Made by a program: the position numbers and the translations under genes. A stretch of DNA of 64,000 nucleotides from NCBI RefSeq assembly GCF_003336665.1, contig NZ_QPIJ01000016.1, positions 1 to 64,000 of the forward strand. The letters are read 5' to 3'. Every line of letters starts with the position of its first letter. The stretch's first letter is position 1. Shown here one piece after another: positions 38,548 to 50,133 of the stretch. Source of the DNA: Vreelandella rituensis (lineage in GTDB: Bacteria; Pseudomonadota; Gammaproteobacteria; Pseudomonadales; Halomonadaceae). The notes beneath the pieces are model-generated. The model was not told the DNA's origin. It searched no databases and saw only the letters and a program-made list of their open reading frames with translations.

Positions 38548-40497
38548 ATGCCCGTCCTACCGTTGAAAAAAATTGCCTGGGCGCTCTGCGCCGGCTTGCT
38601 GCTAGGCGCTTCGACAACCACACAGGCAGCCTCTGATTCAACCATGCGCGACGCTCTGGAAGCTGCACGCAATCAGCAATGGCAAGACGTGAATAGCGCC
38701 GCCCTGGCCGACCATGAGCTGAGCGGCTATGTCGAATATCATCGCCTTCGCGGCCGGTTACCCCAAGCGGAACCCGGCCAGATCCTGGATTTCATCCAGC
38801 GTCACCAGGACTCCCCCCTGAGCGAATGGATGCGCGGCCAGGCCATCAGCCAGTATGGGGATGCCGGACGCTTCGGCAGCCTGCTGGCGATAGCGGATGG
38901 CCCTCCGTCCGGTGCCGCACGCCAATGCCATTACTACACGGCCCTGGTCGGCACACAGCCTCAGCAAGCGATTGAAGGAGGGCGCAAGCTATGGCGCGTC
39001 GGCAAATCCCAGCCGGATGCCTGTAATGCGCTCTTTGATCGATTGAGAGCCAGCGGTGACATTGCCGCTCCCGATATCTGGGAACGTAAGATGCTCGCCT
39101 GGCAGACGGGAGAAACCGGTTTGATGACCTACCTCGGGCGCTTGCTCGATAGCCAGTGGCAGACCGCCCTGGAAAGCGTCGAGACGGTCAAGAAGGATTA
39201 CACGGCACTGGATCGGACACCACGTTGTATCGGTCCCCAATGCTCAGGCACCGCGATGTTTTACCAGACAGCCATGCAGGGCTTCACTCGCGCCGACACC
39301 ACCGCCGCCTTATCCACCTGGCAGCGCATTGCGCCACACTTGACCCTAAGCGCTAGCGTCCAGCGCAATATCGAAGAGGAACTGGCCTTTTACGCCCTGG
39401 TTCGTGAGGTGCCCCTGGCGCAGTCCTGGGTCGATAACGTCTTGCCTACCCTTGATAGCCAGCGTGTACTGGAATTGCGTGTGCGTCGTGCATTGGCCGA
39501 CCAGGATTGGCCCGCAGTAATACGCTGGGTTGCCGTCATGGTGCCAGACGAACAGCAAGATAGCCGTTGGCAGTATTGGCTGGCGCGTGCCCATGAGCAG
39601 CTAGGCAACCCCGAGGCAGCCCAGACACGCTATCAGCAGGCGGCGAGAGAGCGAAACTTTTACGGGTTTGCCGCGTCCGAGCGGCTCGGCCAGCCCCCTC
39701 AGCTCAACCTGGAACGTAACCACGTTGATGAGTCCGCTCGACAGGCGATTGCCAAGCTGCCTGCTATCAAGCGTACCGAAGCATTGTTGCGCATCAATGA
39801 GCCGGGGCTAGCCAACAGCGAATGGTTATACACGGTACGCAATGCGTCACCTGAACAGGCCCGCGCCCTCGCCGACTATGCCGCTCAACGGGGCTGGCAT
39901 GCGCGTCTGGTACAGACCACCATCGCTGCCGGTTTATGGGACGCGCTGGACTGGCGCTTTCCCGAAGCTTATCGCAATAAGTTTCTGCATTGGGGTAATG
40001 CCACCGGGGTCGACCCTTATCTGTTGATGGCGATTACCCGCCGCGAAAGCGCCTACAATCCCGATGCGCTTTCTCCCGCCGGGGCTCGCGGGTTGATGCA
40101 ACTGATGCCGGGCACCGCAAGCCAGGTGAGCCGCGAGGTGGGAATATCCGACCCGGGACCATACGGAATCCTCGACCCGGAGATCAATATACGTCTGGGC
40201 AGCACTTATCTGCGCGATAAGCTCGCACGCTACCAGAACAACCGTCTGGCGGCCGCCGCCGCTTACAATGCCGGACCCAGCCGGGTCGATCGCTGGTTAA
40301 CCGATGGCCCACAAGCCTTCGATCTTTTTGTGGAAAGTATTCCGTTTCGGGAAACACGCGACTACGTCCAGGCTATCCTGAGCTATCGCGTCATCTTCGA
40401 GAGCCTGGCCAATGCAGGTGATACTCAGGGTGTGTCATTGCTCAGCGCCGCCGAACAGCAAGGGCGATACGACCGCTCACTGCTGGTGCAACGCTAA
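38548..40497 (+). CDS. slt: Soluble lytic murein transglycosylase Slt
   Basis: Slt cleaves peptidoglycan glycan strands to 1,6-anhydro products in the periplasm. The 649-residue precursor has a signal peptide (LKKIAWALCAGLLLGASTTT), a long helical superhelix domain (about 30-450) and a C-terminal SLT goose-lysozyme-like domain. Catalytic Glu500 lies in ITRRESAYNPDALSPAGA, followed by GLMQLMPGTA and AAYNAGPSRVDRWL. ATG 38548 has AGAGGA 7 nt upstream and begins the signal peptide; the open frame to 38509 is rejected. Length matches E. coli Slt70. Confidence 0.97.
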   Translation: MPVLPLKKIAWALCAGLLLGASTTTQAASDSTMRDALEAARNQQWQDVNSAALADHELSGYVEYHRLRGRLPQAEPGQILDFIQRHQDSPLSEWMRGQAISQYGDAGRFGSLLAIADGPPSGAARQCHYYTALVGTQPQQAIEGGRKLWRVGKSQPDACNALFDRLRASGDIAAPDIWERKMLAWQTGETGLMTYLGRLLDSQWQTALESVETVKKDYTALDRTPRCIGPQCSGTAMFYQTAMQGFTRADTTAALSTWQRIAPHLTLSASVQRNIEEELAFYALVREVPLAQSWVDNVLPTLDSQRVLELRVRRALADQDWPAVIRWVAVMVPDEQQDSRWQYWLARAHEQLGNPEAAQTRYQQAARERNFYGFAASERLGQPPQLNLERNHVDESARQAIAKLPAIKRTEALLRINEPGLANSEWLYTVRNASPEQARALADYAAQRGWHARLVQTTIAAGLWDALDWRFPEAYRNKFLHWGNATGVDPYLLMAITRRESAYNPDALSPAGARGLMQLMPGTASQVSREVGISDPGPYGILDPEINIRLGSTYLRDKLARYQNNRLAAAAAYNAGPSRVDRWLTDGPQAFDLFVESIPFRETRDYVQAILSYRVIFESLANAGDTQGVSLLSAAEQQGRYDRSLLVQR

Positions 40498-40543
40498 CCC
40501 TTACGCTCCCCTCTCACTCTTTAGCCATTTCTGCACCGATACA

Positions 40544-40569
40544 CAGCGCCCGTTTCACACCGGGCGCTG
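40544..40569. repeat. Stem-loop at the slt / rhtB convergent end
   Basis: Arms CAGCGCCCG (40544-40552) and CGGGCGCTG (40561-40569) pair perfectly over 9 bp with an 8-nt loop, overlapping the last codons of the LysE-family gene. It may terminate slt transcription, though no long T-run follows on either strand. Confidence 0.4.
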
Positions 40570-41211
40570 CTCGAATGCTAAGCGCATCCCCAGTGCTATC
40601 AACACACCGCCAGTGACTGTATTGAGTGTTTGGGCAAAGCGAGCGCTTCCCAGCCACCGCCCGGCGCTTCCCACCATGACCACCACACTGATTTGCCAGA
40701 TATTGGCGATGATGAAATGCACCCCTGCCAGCCACAACGACTTGAGCAGTGCTGGATCGCTCGGCGCTATGAACTGAGGAAGAAATGCCATGTAGAACAC
40801 CACGGTCTTGGGATTAAGCACATTGGAGACGAACCCTTCCCTAAGCGGGCGCCACAATGAGACCGGAGCAGCGTCTTGCATCACGCCGGCTACCGGCAGG
40901 GGTTGCCCTCTGCGCGCCGCCAAAAGACTGACCACGCCCAGCCAAATCAAGTAAATGGCACCGAGAAGTTTGAGTAAACTGAACGCCCAGGCCGACTGCA
41001 GCAGAATCAAGGAGATTCCCAGGGCCGAGATCGCCGCATGCACGAACAAACCACAGCAAATGGCCACGCTGGTCAAAATGCCGTCGCGAATCCCGCCCCG
41101 GGCGGTGTTTCTGATCACCAGCAGGGTATCGACCCCCGGGCTCAGTGTCAGCAGCGTGATCGCTATCACGAACGGAATAAACTGCGCATCGAACAAACTC
41201 AGCTGTGTCAT
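40555..41211 (-). CDS. LysE/RhtB-family amino acid exporter
   Basis: This 218-residue hydrophobic protein has about six membrane segments and the LysE-family start FVIAITLLTLSPGVDTLLVI with the following ARGGIRDGILTSVAI. The family exports amino acids such as threonine, homoserine or lysine; the substrate cannot be told from sequence here. The C-terminal half contains NPKTVVFYMAFLPQF, the second conserved block. It is divergent from the cold-shock gene across 149 bp. Confidence 0.93.
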   Translation of the reverse strand: MTQLSLFDAQFIPFVIAITLLTLSPGVDTLLVIRNTARGGIRDGILTSVAICCGLFVHAAISALGISLILLQSAWAFSLLKLLGAIYLIWLGVVSLLAARRGQPLPVAGVMQDAAPVSLWRPLREGFVSNVLNPKTVVFYMAFLPQFIAPSDPALLKSLWLAGVHFIIANIWQISVVVMVGSAGRWLGSARFAQTLNTVTGGVLIALGMRLAFEQRPV

Positions 41212-41360
41212 TTTTCACTTCTCGTTCACGTGGCAGAGGAGGACTAATGCAAACTTGCCGTGGTGTCTCTGGACGCCCTGACGTTTTCCATCTACAGTGA
41301 GATTGTGGGCAGGCGCTATTGCCACCCACGTAATCATTAAGCACGTTAAGGAAATCGACA

Positions 41361-41564
41361 ATGGCAACTGGTACTGTCAAGTGGTTCAACGATACTAAAG
41401 GTTTCGGCTTCATCTCTCCTGATGACGGCGGTGACGATCTGTTCGCCCACTTCTCCGAAATTCAAGCGGAAGGCTTCAAGACCTTGCAAGATGGTCAGAA
41501 AGTCAGTTTTGACGTCACGCAAGGCAAGAAAGGCCTTCAGGCTTCCAATATCAAACCTGCTTGA
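41361..41564 (+). CDS. Cold-shock-domain protein (CspA family)
   Basis: This 67-residue protein is a single cold-shock domain with both RNA-binding motifs: [16 protein letters not shown] (RNP1 KGFGFI) and DLFAHFSEI (RNP2-like). Such proteins bind single-stranded RNA and DNA and act as RNA chaperones. AAGGAA stands 9 nt before ATG 41361. The leader is up to about 145 nt, as in cold-regulated genes, but no specific thermosensor could be assigned. An intrinsic terminator follows, so it is a single-gene unit. Cold induction is not established by the sequence. Confidence 0.96.
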   Translation: MATGTVKWFNDTKGFGFISPDDGGDDLFAHFSEIQAEGFKTLQDGQKVSFDVTQGKKGLQASNIKPA

Positions 41565-41602
41565 TACCATCCGACGCGCCTAAAAAGGCGTGATGAGATG
41601 AT

Positions 41603-41634
41603 AAAAGGCCCGCCAGTGCGGGCCTTTTTTTCTA
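41603..41634 (+). terminator. Intrinsic terminator of the cold-shock gene
   Basis: Arms AAAAGGCCCGC (41603-41613) and GCGGGCCTTTT (41618-41628) pair over 11 bp with a CAGT loop and are followed by further T residues. It lies 39 bp after the stop codon. The A-rich left arm may also terminate the lipoprotein gene from the other strand. Confidence 0.9.
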
Positions 41635-41656
41635 CTCAGGCACCATGCCGGGCATT

Positions 41657-42364
41657 CTACTGGGCTGTTTCGCCAGTATCGTCCTGTTGCATGGGTTCCA
41701 TGGGTTCGAGCGACTCCATTTCGCGCCCTTGTTCGATTTCCTCGTACTGCTCTTCGAGTTGCCGCTGGGCTTCCTCAAAGCGACGCTCGGTATCTTCGAT
41801 CATCTCATCGACATCGAAACTTTCCAGTTCTTGCGTAGTGCCCGGCTCCTGTGTGATACCGATATCTTCGGGTAGCTGGCTCTCCGTCTCCCACTCCTGA
41901 GTCAAGTCACCGGAAGATTCCATCGACTCGAGTACGGGTTCTTCGCTTTCGGCTTGTTCGAACTGTTCCTCGAGTTGCCGCTGGGCTTCTTCGAAGCGAC
42001 GTTCGGTTTCGGCGATCATATCATCCACGTCCGAACGGGTGGCTTCTCCGGGCAGCGCATTCTCTTCACCCAATACATCGGGCGCGGCGTCCGCTTCCAA
42101 GGTTTCATCGCCGGCATCGATGTCCTCCGCGGTAGCAGGCGATGCTTGCTCTGGTGCGCTCTCATCGGGCTGCACAGCGCCCGCCTGCTCATCCATGGTG
42201 CTCGGTTCAGGTTCCGCTGGGGCTTCTTCGCTATCCGGTGCTTGCTCCACCGCCGAAGGGGCCGAGTCTTGCTCCTGAGCCGGCTCGGTTGTTTCATTAT
42301 CCCCACATGCACTCAACAACAGTGCCAATGCCGCTACCGTGGGTATCCAAATACGCATCGCCAT
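41657..42364 (-). CDS. Acidic lipoprotein with a duplicated coiled-coil segment
   Basis: I do not recognise this 235-residue protein. It begins with a lipoprotein signal (MAMRIWIPTVAALALLLSAC; lipobox LSAC, Cys20) followed by GDN. The mature part is extremely rich in Glu, Asp, Gln, Ala and Pro with almost no basic residues outside two Arg pairs. A 29-residue unit occurs twice, at 112-140 and 184-212, each with ETERRFEEAQRQLEEQ-like sequence predicted to form a short amphipathic helix or coiled coil. Low complexity surrounds them. Asp after Cys+1 Gly does not clearly decide inner or outer membrane location. AGGAG stands 7 nt before ATG 42364. Its neighbours (csp, yegS-like) give no function. 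Confidence 0.8.
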   Translation of the reverse strand: MAMRIWIPTVAALALLLSACGDNETTEPAQEQDSAPSAVEQAPDSEEAPAEPEPSTMDEQAGAVQPDESAPEQASPATAEDIDAGDETLEADAAPDVLGEENALPGEATRSDVDDMIAETERRFEEAQRQLEEQFEQAESEEPVLESMESSGDLTQEWETESQLPEDIGITQEPGTTQELESFDVDEMIEDTERRFEEAQRQLEEQYEEIEQGREMESLEPMEPMQQDDTGETAQ

Positions 42365-42435
42365 CCAACGTCTCCTGATTTGCTTGAATCGATTGTATCA
42401 ATAAAAAATCATGTCATTTCCTCGCTCCAGGAAAC

Positions 42436-43392
42436 CTAGGCAGGCTTGAAAGAGGACAGCATGGGACATGTTGAGGGCATGGCCACCTGGATCGCTCTTG
42501 GCACGACTTCCACACGAAAATAAAACGCTTCATGTGTCTCACCATCCAGAGCCAACGGCCAAGGTGGCTCATCGCCATAGGTACTCAATTCAAACCAGGG
42601 AGTAGTGAAATAGTTGACCAACTGACCCTCGGCCGGGAAGCTGCGTAACTCCCTGACAAGCTGAGGCAGTTCTTTAACCGAAGGAAACTCTTTCACCAGC
42701 AAGACATCCAGCAAGCCGTCGTCGAGCTTGGCCTGAGGAGCCAGCACCTGACCACCACCCGCCTGGCGGGCATTGCCCAATGCCAACATCAGCAGGGAGC
42801 TGTGCTGTTGTTGTACACCTTCCCAGCGCAGGTTGGCACGATACCGGTAATGCCGCCATGCCTTGAGCGCCCCCATAACCGAATAGGCATGCCCCCTCAG
42901 CACACGTTTGAGCGCTTTCGGGGTGCTCGAGGAAATTTCCGCACCGAATCCACCGGTGGCCATATTAAGATAATAGCTTTTGGCACTATCGGTAGCGGGG
43001 TCAAAACTGACCTGCACCACATCCACCCATTGCACGGAAAGAGAGGCAACGGCACGCAGTGCTTCATCAGGCGCTAAAGGCAACCCAATCGAGTTGGCAA
43101 AATCATTGGCACTGCCCAAAGGCACGATACCCAATATCGGGCGCTTAGCCTTGGGCAGCAGCATCAACCCATTGACTACTTCATTGACCGTGCCATCTCC
43201 TCCTGCGGCTATCACATGAGTGAAGCCCTGAGCGTCTCGGGCAAAGCGCACCGCATCCCTGGCTTCCCAAGTCACTTGCACATCGATCGACATCCCGCCT
43301 TGCCTGGCGGCATTCACTCCCTCACGCAATTCAGGATTACCGGCAGCCTTGCCATTGGCAACCAGCAAGTAACGTGTCTGCGATGCGTTCAC
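42436..43392 (-). CDS. YegS/BmrU-type lipid kinase
   Basis: This 318-residue protein has the diacylglycerol-kinase catalytic domain with GGDGTVNEVVNGL (GGDGT at 64-68), the LGIVPLGSANDFA block and the C-terminal LDDGLLDVLLVKEFP. YegS-type enzymes phosphorylate phosphatidylglycerol or other lipids in vitro; the natural substrate is uncertain. Translation starts at GTG 43392 with AAGGAG 6 nt upstream. It follows pepN by 19 bp, so the two are likely cotranscribed. Confidence 0.93.
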   Translation of the reverse strand: MNASQTRYLLVANGKAAGNPELREGVNAARQGGMSIDVQVTWEARDAVRFARDAQGFTHVIAAGGDGTVNEVVNGLMLLPKAKRPILGIVPLGSANDFANSIGLPLAPDEALRAVASLSVQWVDVVQVSFDPATDSAKSYYLNMATGGFGAEISSSTPKALKRVLRGHAYSVMGALKAWRHYRYRANLRWEGVQQQHSSLLMLALGNARQAGGGQVLAPQAKLDDGLLDVLLVKEFPSVKELPQLVRELRSFPAEGQLVNYFTTPWFELSTYGDEPPWPLALDGETHEAFYFRVEVVPRAIQVAMPSTCPMLSSFKPA

Positions 43393-43411
43393 CTGGCGCT
43401 CCTTGCGTTAT

Positions 43412-46045
43412 TCAAGCCAATGCCTTGGCCACCACTTCATACACATTGGGCGAGAGAGGCTCAGCCTTGATCCGCTCAAGCTCGGCTTTCATCAATGCCT
43501 GGCGCTGTTCATCGAACCGCTGCCACCGCGTCAAGGGGGTAATAAGGCGGGCGGCGATTTCCGGATTGAGGCGATTGAGCTCGATCACCACATCCGCTAA
43601 CAACTTGTAGCCTTCACCGTCCAGACGGTGGAAGTTGACACGGTTCTGGCTAGCGAAGGCACCGATCAACGCCCGCACCTTGTTGGGGTTCTTGAGCGAG
43701 AAAGCGGGATGCTGCATCAGAAATTTGACACGTTCCACGGCATCTTCCTGGGGCCGGGTCACTTGGAGGCTGAACCATTGGTCCATGACCAAAGGATCAT
43801 GCGCCCAGGTTTCACCGAAGGCCTTAAGCGCCGGAGAGGCCAGATCATCACGGGAGCTATGCACCAGGAGAGTCAACGCATGACGCACGTCCGTCATATT
43901 GTGGTCGGCATCGAACTGGGCTTGGGCAAACGCCAGGCCCTGTTCATCTTCGATCGCCATCAAGTAGGACAACGCCACATTTTTCAGGCTGCGCTGGGCA
44001 ATCTGCTCAGGCTCGGGAGCATAGGGAGCATCTGATTGATTGGCCTCAAAGACGGCCAGGAACTCATCACGCAAGGCCAGGGCCAGCGATTGACGGACGA
44101 ATTCACGCGCGGCATGGATCGCATCCACATCCACCAACGGTTGCTGTTCGGCAATATAGGCTTCCGAAGGCAGCGTCAGCATTTCCGCGAGTACCGCCTT
44201 GTCATCGATCCGACTGGTCAAGAGGGTCCGGAAGGCATCGGTCACTCGGCTGTCCATGACCTTTTCCACCCCGTTGCGATGGGCGGCGATAAGGTCATCC
44301 AGTGCCAGCAGCGCCAGACGCTGACCGGCATCCCAGCGATTGAAACCGTCGGAATCATGCTGCAACAGGAACGCCAGGTCTTCACGCGAATAGGGGAAGT
44401 GCAGCTTGACCGGTGCCGAGAAATGGCGCAGCAAGGAGGGAATCGGCGATTCGGCAACATCCGTGAACAGGAATTCCTGCTCATCCTCGCGCAGATGAAT
44501 CACCGCGTCCCGGCCCAGGGTTTCGCCGCCCAAGGTCATGTTGAGATCCCGGCCGGATTTGGTACCCACAAGCCCCAGGCGCACAGGGATATGCAGCGGT
44601 TGCTTATCCTGCTGGCCGGGGGTGGCAGGTGTGCGCTGACGCAGGGTCAGGCGGTACTCACTGGTGACGTAATCGTATTCGCCATGAGCATCGATTTCCG
44701 GCGTGCCTGCCTGGGAATACCACCGCATGAACCGGGTGAGATCTTCGCCGGAAGCTTCGGCCATGCAGTCGACGAAGTCTTCGATCGTCACGGCCTGACC
44801 ATCGAAACGGTCAAAGTACAGATCGCTTCCGCGACGGAAGGCTTCCCAGCCCAACAGGTTGCGCAACATCCGCACCACTTCCGAGCCCTTCTCATAGATG
44901 GTCAAGGTATAGAAGTTGGTGATTTCGATATAATGGTCCGGGCGGATGGGGTGAGCCGTAGGCCCGGCATCTTCGGCGAATTGAGCGGTGCGGAAGAATG
45001 ACACGTCTTGAATACGCTTGACCGGTGCCGAGTTGGTATCCGCCGAATAGCATTGATCGCGGAAGACAGTGAACCCTTCCTTCAAGGATAACTGGAACCA
45101 GTCGCGACAAGTGACGCGATTACCCGACCAGTTGTGAAAATATTCATGCGCGACGATACCCTCGACTCTTTGATAAGCGACGTCGGTGGCGGTCTTGGGG
45201 TGGGTCAAGACGGCAGCGGAGTTGAAGATATTCAACCCTTTGTTTTCCATCGCGCCCATGTTGAAGTCGTTCACCGCCACGATCATGAATAGATCAAGAT
45301 CATACTCTCGGCCATAGGTTTCCTCATCCCACTTCATGGCACGTTTGAGCGAGGCCATGGCATGGTCGGTCTTGTCGAGATTCTCCTCTTCCACCCAGAT
45401 TTCCAGGCTCACCTCGCGACCGTGCATGGTGGTGAAGCGGTCCGCCACTTTCTTCAAGTCTCCCGCCACCAGCGCAAACAGGTAGCTGGGCTTGGGGTGA
45501 GGATCCTCCCAGGTCACGAAATGACGCCCATCGTCCAAGGTACCCTTTTCGACCGGATTACCATTGGAAAGTAATACCGGTTCAGCTGTCGCATCACCGA
45601 TTAACGTGGTGGAAAAGGTGGCCATCACATCCGGCCGGTCGGGATAAAAGGTGATTCGACGGAAGCCTTCGGCCTCGCATTGGGTGCAGTAGATACCGCT
45701 CGACTGATAGAGACCCTGCAGAGCGGTATTGTCTCGCGGTGAAATTTCCACTTCGGTATCGAGCACGAAACGTTCTGGCACCTGGGGAATGCGCAATCCC
45801 TGCTCGGTGAGTTCATAGTCGGCTGCTTCAAGCGGCCTTCCATCCAGGGCAATCGATTTGAGGCTCAGATGTTCCCCGTCGAGTTCGAGCGGCAGGCCGG
45901 TTTCGCGCTCAGGATGACGCTCCAGAAGCAGTCGCGCCTTGACCCGGGTGGCTGCGGGGTCAAGCTCGAAAGTCAGCTGGGTATGGGTCACCCGGTAGGC
46001 GGGGGGTTGGTAATCACTCAGATAGACCGGCTGCGGCTCGGACAT
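43412..46045 (-). CDS. pepN: Aminopeptidase N (PepN, M1 family)
   Basis: PepN removes N-terminal residues from peptides in the cytosol. The 877-residue M1 metallopeptidase has the exopeptidase motif GAMENKGLN and zinc site HEYFHNW with the distal Glu in LKEGFTVFRD, followed by the catalytic tyrosine segment and a long helical C-terminal domain. ATG 46045 (MSEPQPVYLSDYQPP) has AGGAG 9 nt upstream; the longer frame to 46081 is not supported. Length matches E. coli PepN (870). Confidence 0.97.
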   Translation of the reverse strand: MSEPQPVYLSDYQPPAYRVTHTQLTFELDPAATRVKARLLLERHPERETGLPLELDGEHLSLKSIALDGRPLEAADYELTEQGLRIPQVPERFVLDTEVEISPRDNTALQGLYQSSGIYCTQCEAEGFRRITFYPDRPDVMATFSTTLIGDATAEPVLLSNGNPVEKGTLDDGRHFVTWEDPHPKPSYLFALVAGDLKKVADRFTTMHGREVSLEIWVEEENLDKTDHAMASLKRAMKWDEETYGREYDLDLFMIVAVNDFNMGAMENKGLNIFNSAAVLTHPKTATDVAYQRVEGIVAHEYFHNWSGNRVTCRDWFQLSLKEGFTVFRDQCYSADTNSAPVKRIQDVSFFRTAQFAEDAGPTAHPIRPDHYIEITNFYTLTIYEKGSEVVRMLRNLLGWEAFRRGSDLYFDRFDGQAVTIEDFVDCMAEASGEDLTRFMRWYSQAGTPEIDAHGEYDYVTSEYRLTLRQRTPATPGQQDKQPLHIPVRLGLVGTKSGRDLNMTLGGETLGRDAVIHLREDEQEFLFTDVAESPIPSLLRHFSAPVKLHFPYSREDLAFLLQHDSDGFNRWDAGQRLALLALDDLIAAHRNGVEKVMDSRVTDAFRTLLTSRIDDKAVLAEMLTLPSEAYIAEQQPLVDVDAIHAAREFVRQSLALALRDEFLAVFEANQSDAPYAPEPEQIAQRSLKNVALSYLMAIEDEQGLAFAQAQFDADHNMTDVRHALTLLVHSSRDDLASPALKAFGETWAHDPLVMDQWFSLQVTRPQEDAVERVKFLMQHPAFSLKNPNKVRALIGAFASQNRVNFHRLDGEGYKLLADVVIELNRLNPEIAARLITPLTRWQRFDEQRQALMKAELERIKAEPLSPNVYEVVAKALA

Positions 46046-46114
46046 GAAGTCGACTCCTGTTGAAAGCGGCAAAATAAACAAGGACCTTAAAGCAAAACTG
46101 GCAACGATTACCGG

Positions 46115-46600
46115 TTAGTCGCGGAAATTATCGAATTGAAGCGGTAACTCCGGCCCTTCCTCGCTGCGTAGAAGGGTCATCACACTTTGCAGATCATCGC
46201 GTTTCTTGCCTGTCACGCGCACTTTTTCTCCTTGAATCTGAGCCTGAACCTTGAGTTTGGAGGCCTTGATTCGCTTGACGACATCCTTGGCTTCCGCCTG
46301 ATCCAGCCCTTGCTTGAGAATGACTTCCTGGCGAGCTTTCACACCGGAAAGCACAGGGTCCTGAACATCCATGCAACGCGCATCGATACCCCGAGCAATC
46401 AATCGATTGCGCAACACATCCAGCATTTGCTTGAGCTGAAAATCGACCTCGGCTTCAAGGGCTACCTTCTCGCCTTCAAGGCTGAAGCTGGCATCCACTC
46501 CCTTGAAGTCAAAGCGCGTCTGCACTTCGCGGTTGGCTTGGTCCACGGCGTTTGCCGCTTCATGACTATCGAACTCGGATACAATATCAAATGAGGGCAT
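46115..46600 (-). CDS. yajQ: YajQ-family nucleotide-binding protein
   Basis: This 161-residue protein matches the YajQ/DUF520 family: MPSFDIVSEFDSHEAANAVDQ, RFDFKGVDASF and the C-terminal KVRVTGKKRDDLQSVM. Family members have two RNA-recognition-like domains; in Xanthomonas the homologue binds cyclic di-GMP and acts as a transcription co-regulator. Nucleotide binding here is inferred. It is followed 69 bp later by pepN and is divergent from cobO across a 229-bp spacer where no riboswitch was recognised. Confidence 0.95.
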   Translation of the reverse strand: MPSFDIVSEFDSHEAANAVDQANREVQTRFDFKGVDASFSLEGEKVALEAEVDFQLKQMLDVLRNRLIARGIDARCMDVQDPVLSGVKARQEVILKQGLDQAEAKDVVKRIKASKLKVQAQIQGEKVRVTGKKRDDLQSVMTLLRSEEGPELPLQFDNFRD

Positions 46601-46829
46601 TTTGGCTTTCCTGGCAAAACATGACTCACCATTCTAGAGCAGCCGCACCCCTACCGGCCAATTCTGTCGTGTTTCCCTTCTTTTATGAGCCATCGGCGCC
46701 TATAAAATCCAAGCTTTCTATACACATCTTATACACCACGCCCTTTCCTATTACCTTGCGCATCGATTACCCTAGGCTTCTGATCGCCGCCTACATCCTA
46801 TTGGCACCGCCAACACCCGAGGAAAATCC

Positions 46830-47429
46830 ATGACTGACCGAGAAACACGCCACAAAGCTTCCATGCAAAAACTCAAAGCCCATGTGGACGAAAAAGTCGC
46901 CAGCGCCACCGAGCAACGCGGCCTCCTCCTGGTCTATACCGGTAATGGCAAAGGCAAGACGACAGCCGCCTGGGGCACGGTAACCCGAGCGCTGGGTTAT
47001 GGTTATCAGGTGGGCGTGGTGCAATTCATCAAGGGGCTTTGGGAGTGCGGTGAACGTGAGCGCCTGCAGGCGGACACCAATCTGGAAGTGTCGATCATGG
47101 CCACCGGTTTTACCTGGGATACCCAGAACCGAGAGGCCGACACTCACGCCTGCCATGCAGTCTGGCACGATGCCGAGCGCATGCTGGCCGACCCCAATAC
47201 CTACCTCGTGGTGCTCGATGAAATAACCTACATGCTCAAGTTCGGTTATCTGGATATCGAAACGGTTCTCCGGGCTCTGAAAAACCGCCCGACGGAACAG
47301 ACAGTGATCATCACCGGGCGTAATGCTCACCGCGATATCGTCGCCTTGGCCGACACAGTCACCGAAATGCAGGAGGTGCGTCATGCCTTCAACGACGGCC
47401 TTCAGGCACGCCGCGGCATCGATTTCTGA
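46830..47429 (+). CDS. cobO: Cob(I)alamin adenosyltransferase CobO/BtuR
   Basis: This 199-residue CobA/CobO/BtuR-type enzyme transfers adenosine from ATP to the cobalt of corrinoids, making the coenzyme form of B12. It has the P-loop GNGKGKTT (38-45) in LLVYTGNGKGKTTAAWG and the family block VVLDEITYMLKFGYLD. No other cobalamin genes are nearby, and the gene alone could serve salvage of imported corrinoids. GAGGAAAA precedes ATG 46830. A bidirectional terminator follows. Confidence 0.95.
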   Translation: MTDRETRHKASMQKLKAHVDEKVASATEQRGLLLVYTGNGKGKTTAAWGTVTRALGYGYQVGVVQFIKGLWECGERERLQADTNLEVSIMATGFTWDTQNREADTHACHAVWHDAERMLADPNTYLVVLDEITYMLKFGYLDIETVLRALKNRPTEQTVIITGRNAHRDIVALADTVTEMQEVRHAFNDGLQARRGIDF

Positions 47430-47449
47430 CGTCTGGGCCCCGAGCAGCA

Positions 47450-47473
47450 AAAAGGCGCCCGAGGGCGCCTTTT
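47450..47473. terminator. Bidirectional intrinsic terminator between cobO and purA
   Basis: AAAAGGCGCC (47450-47459) and GGCGCCTTTT (47464-47473) pair perfectly around the tetraloop CGAG. The A-run on one side and T-run on the other suit termination in both directions, between convergent cobO (stop 47429) and purA (stop 47507). Confidence 0.9.
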
Positions 47474-47506
47474 ACTGCTTAACTGACAGACTTATCAGCT
47501 ATCGCA

Positions 47507-49995
<2,489 letters not shown>

Positions 49996-50042
49996 GTGAA
50001 CAATCCTGCAAGACGACGATAAAGGCCAAGAAAAAAGGCCAC

Positions 50043-50065
50043 AAAAAAACCGGGCAACGCCCGGT
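50043..50065 (-). terminator. Intrinsic terminator of hflKC
   Basis: On the minus strand ACCGGGC and GCCCGGT (50049-50055 and 50059-50065) form a 7-bp stem with a 3-nt loop followed by seven T residues (50043-50049). It lies 69 bp after the hflC stop and 48 bp before the hisZ start. Confidence 0.85.
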
Positions 50066-50107
50066 CAGTAAAGTCTACCATGTTTATGCTGAGGATGAAC
50101 CCCGGCT

Positions 50108-50127
50108 GGCGGGCGATAACGCCCGCC
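50108..50127 (-). repeat. GC-rich hairpin after hflC
   Basis: Arms GGCGGGC (50108-50114) and GCCCGCC (50121-50127) form a 7-bp stem with a 6-nt loop, 6 bp after the hflC stop. No T-run follows. It may stabilise the 3' end of the hflKC message upstream of the true terminator. Confidence 0.55.
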
Positions 50128-50133
50128 TTGGAC

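Noticed and set aside
46601..46829. Cobalamin riboswitch upstream of cobO
   Set aside because: No recognisable B12-box or the expected long structured leader was seen; the spacer is only 229 bp and also serves yajQ.
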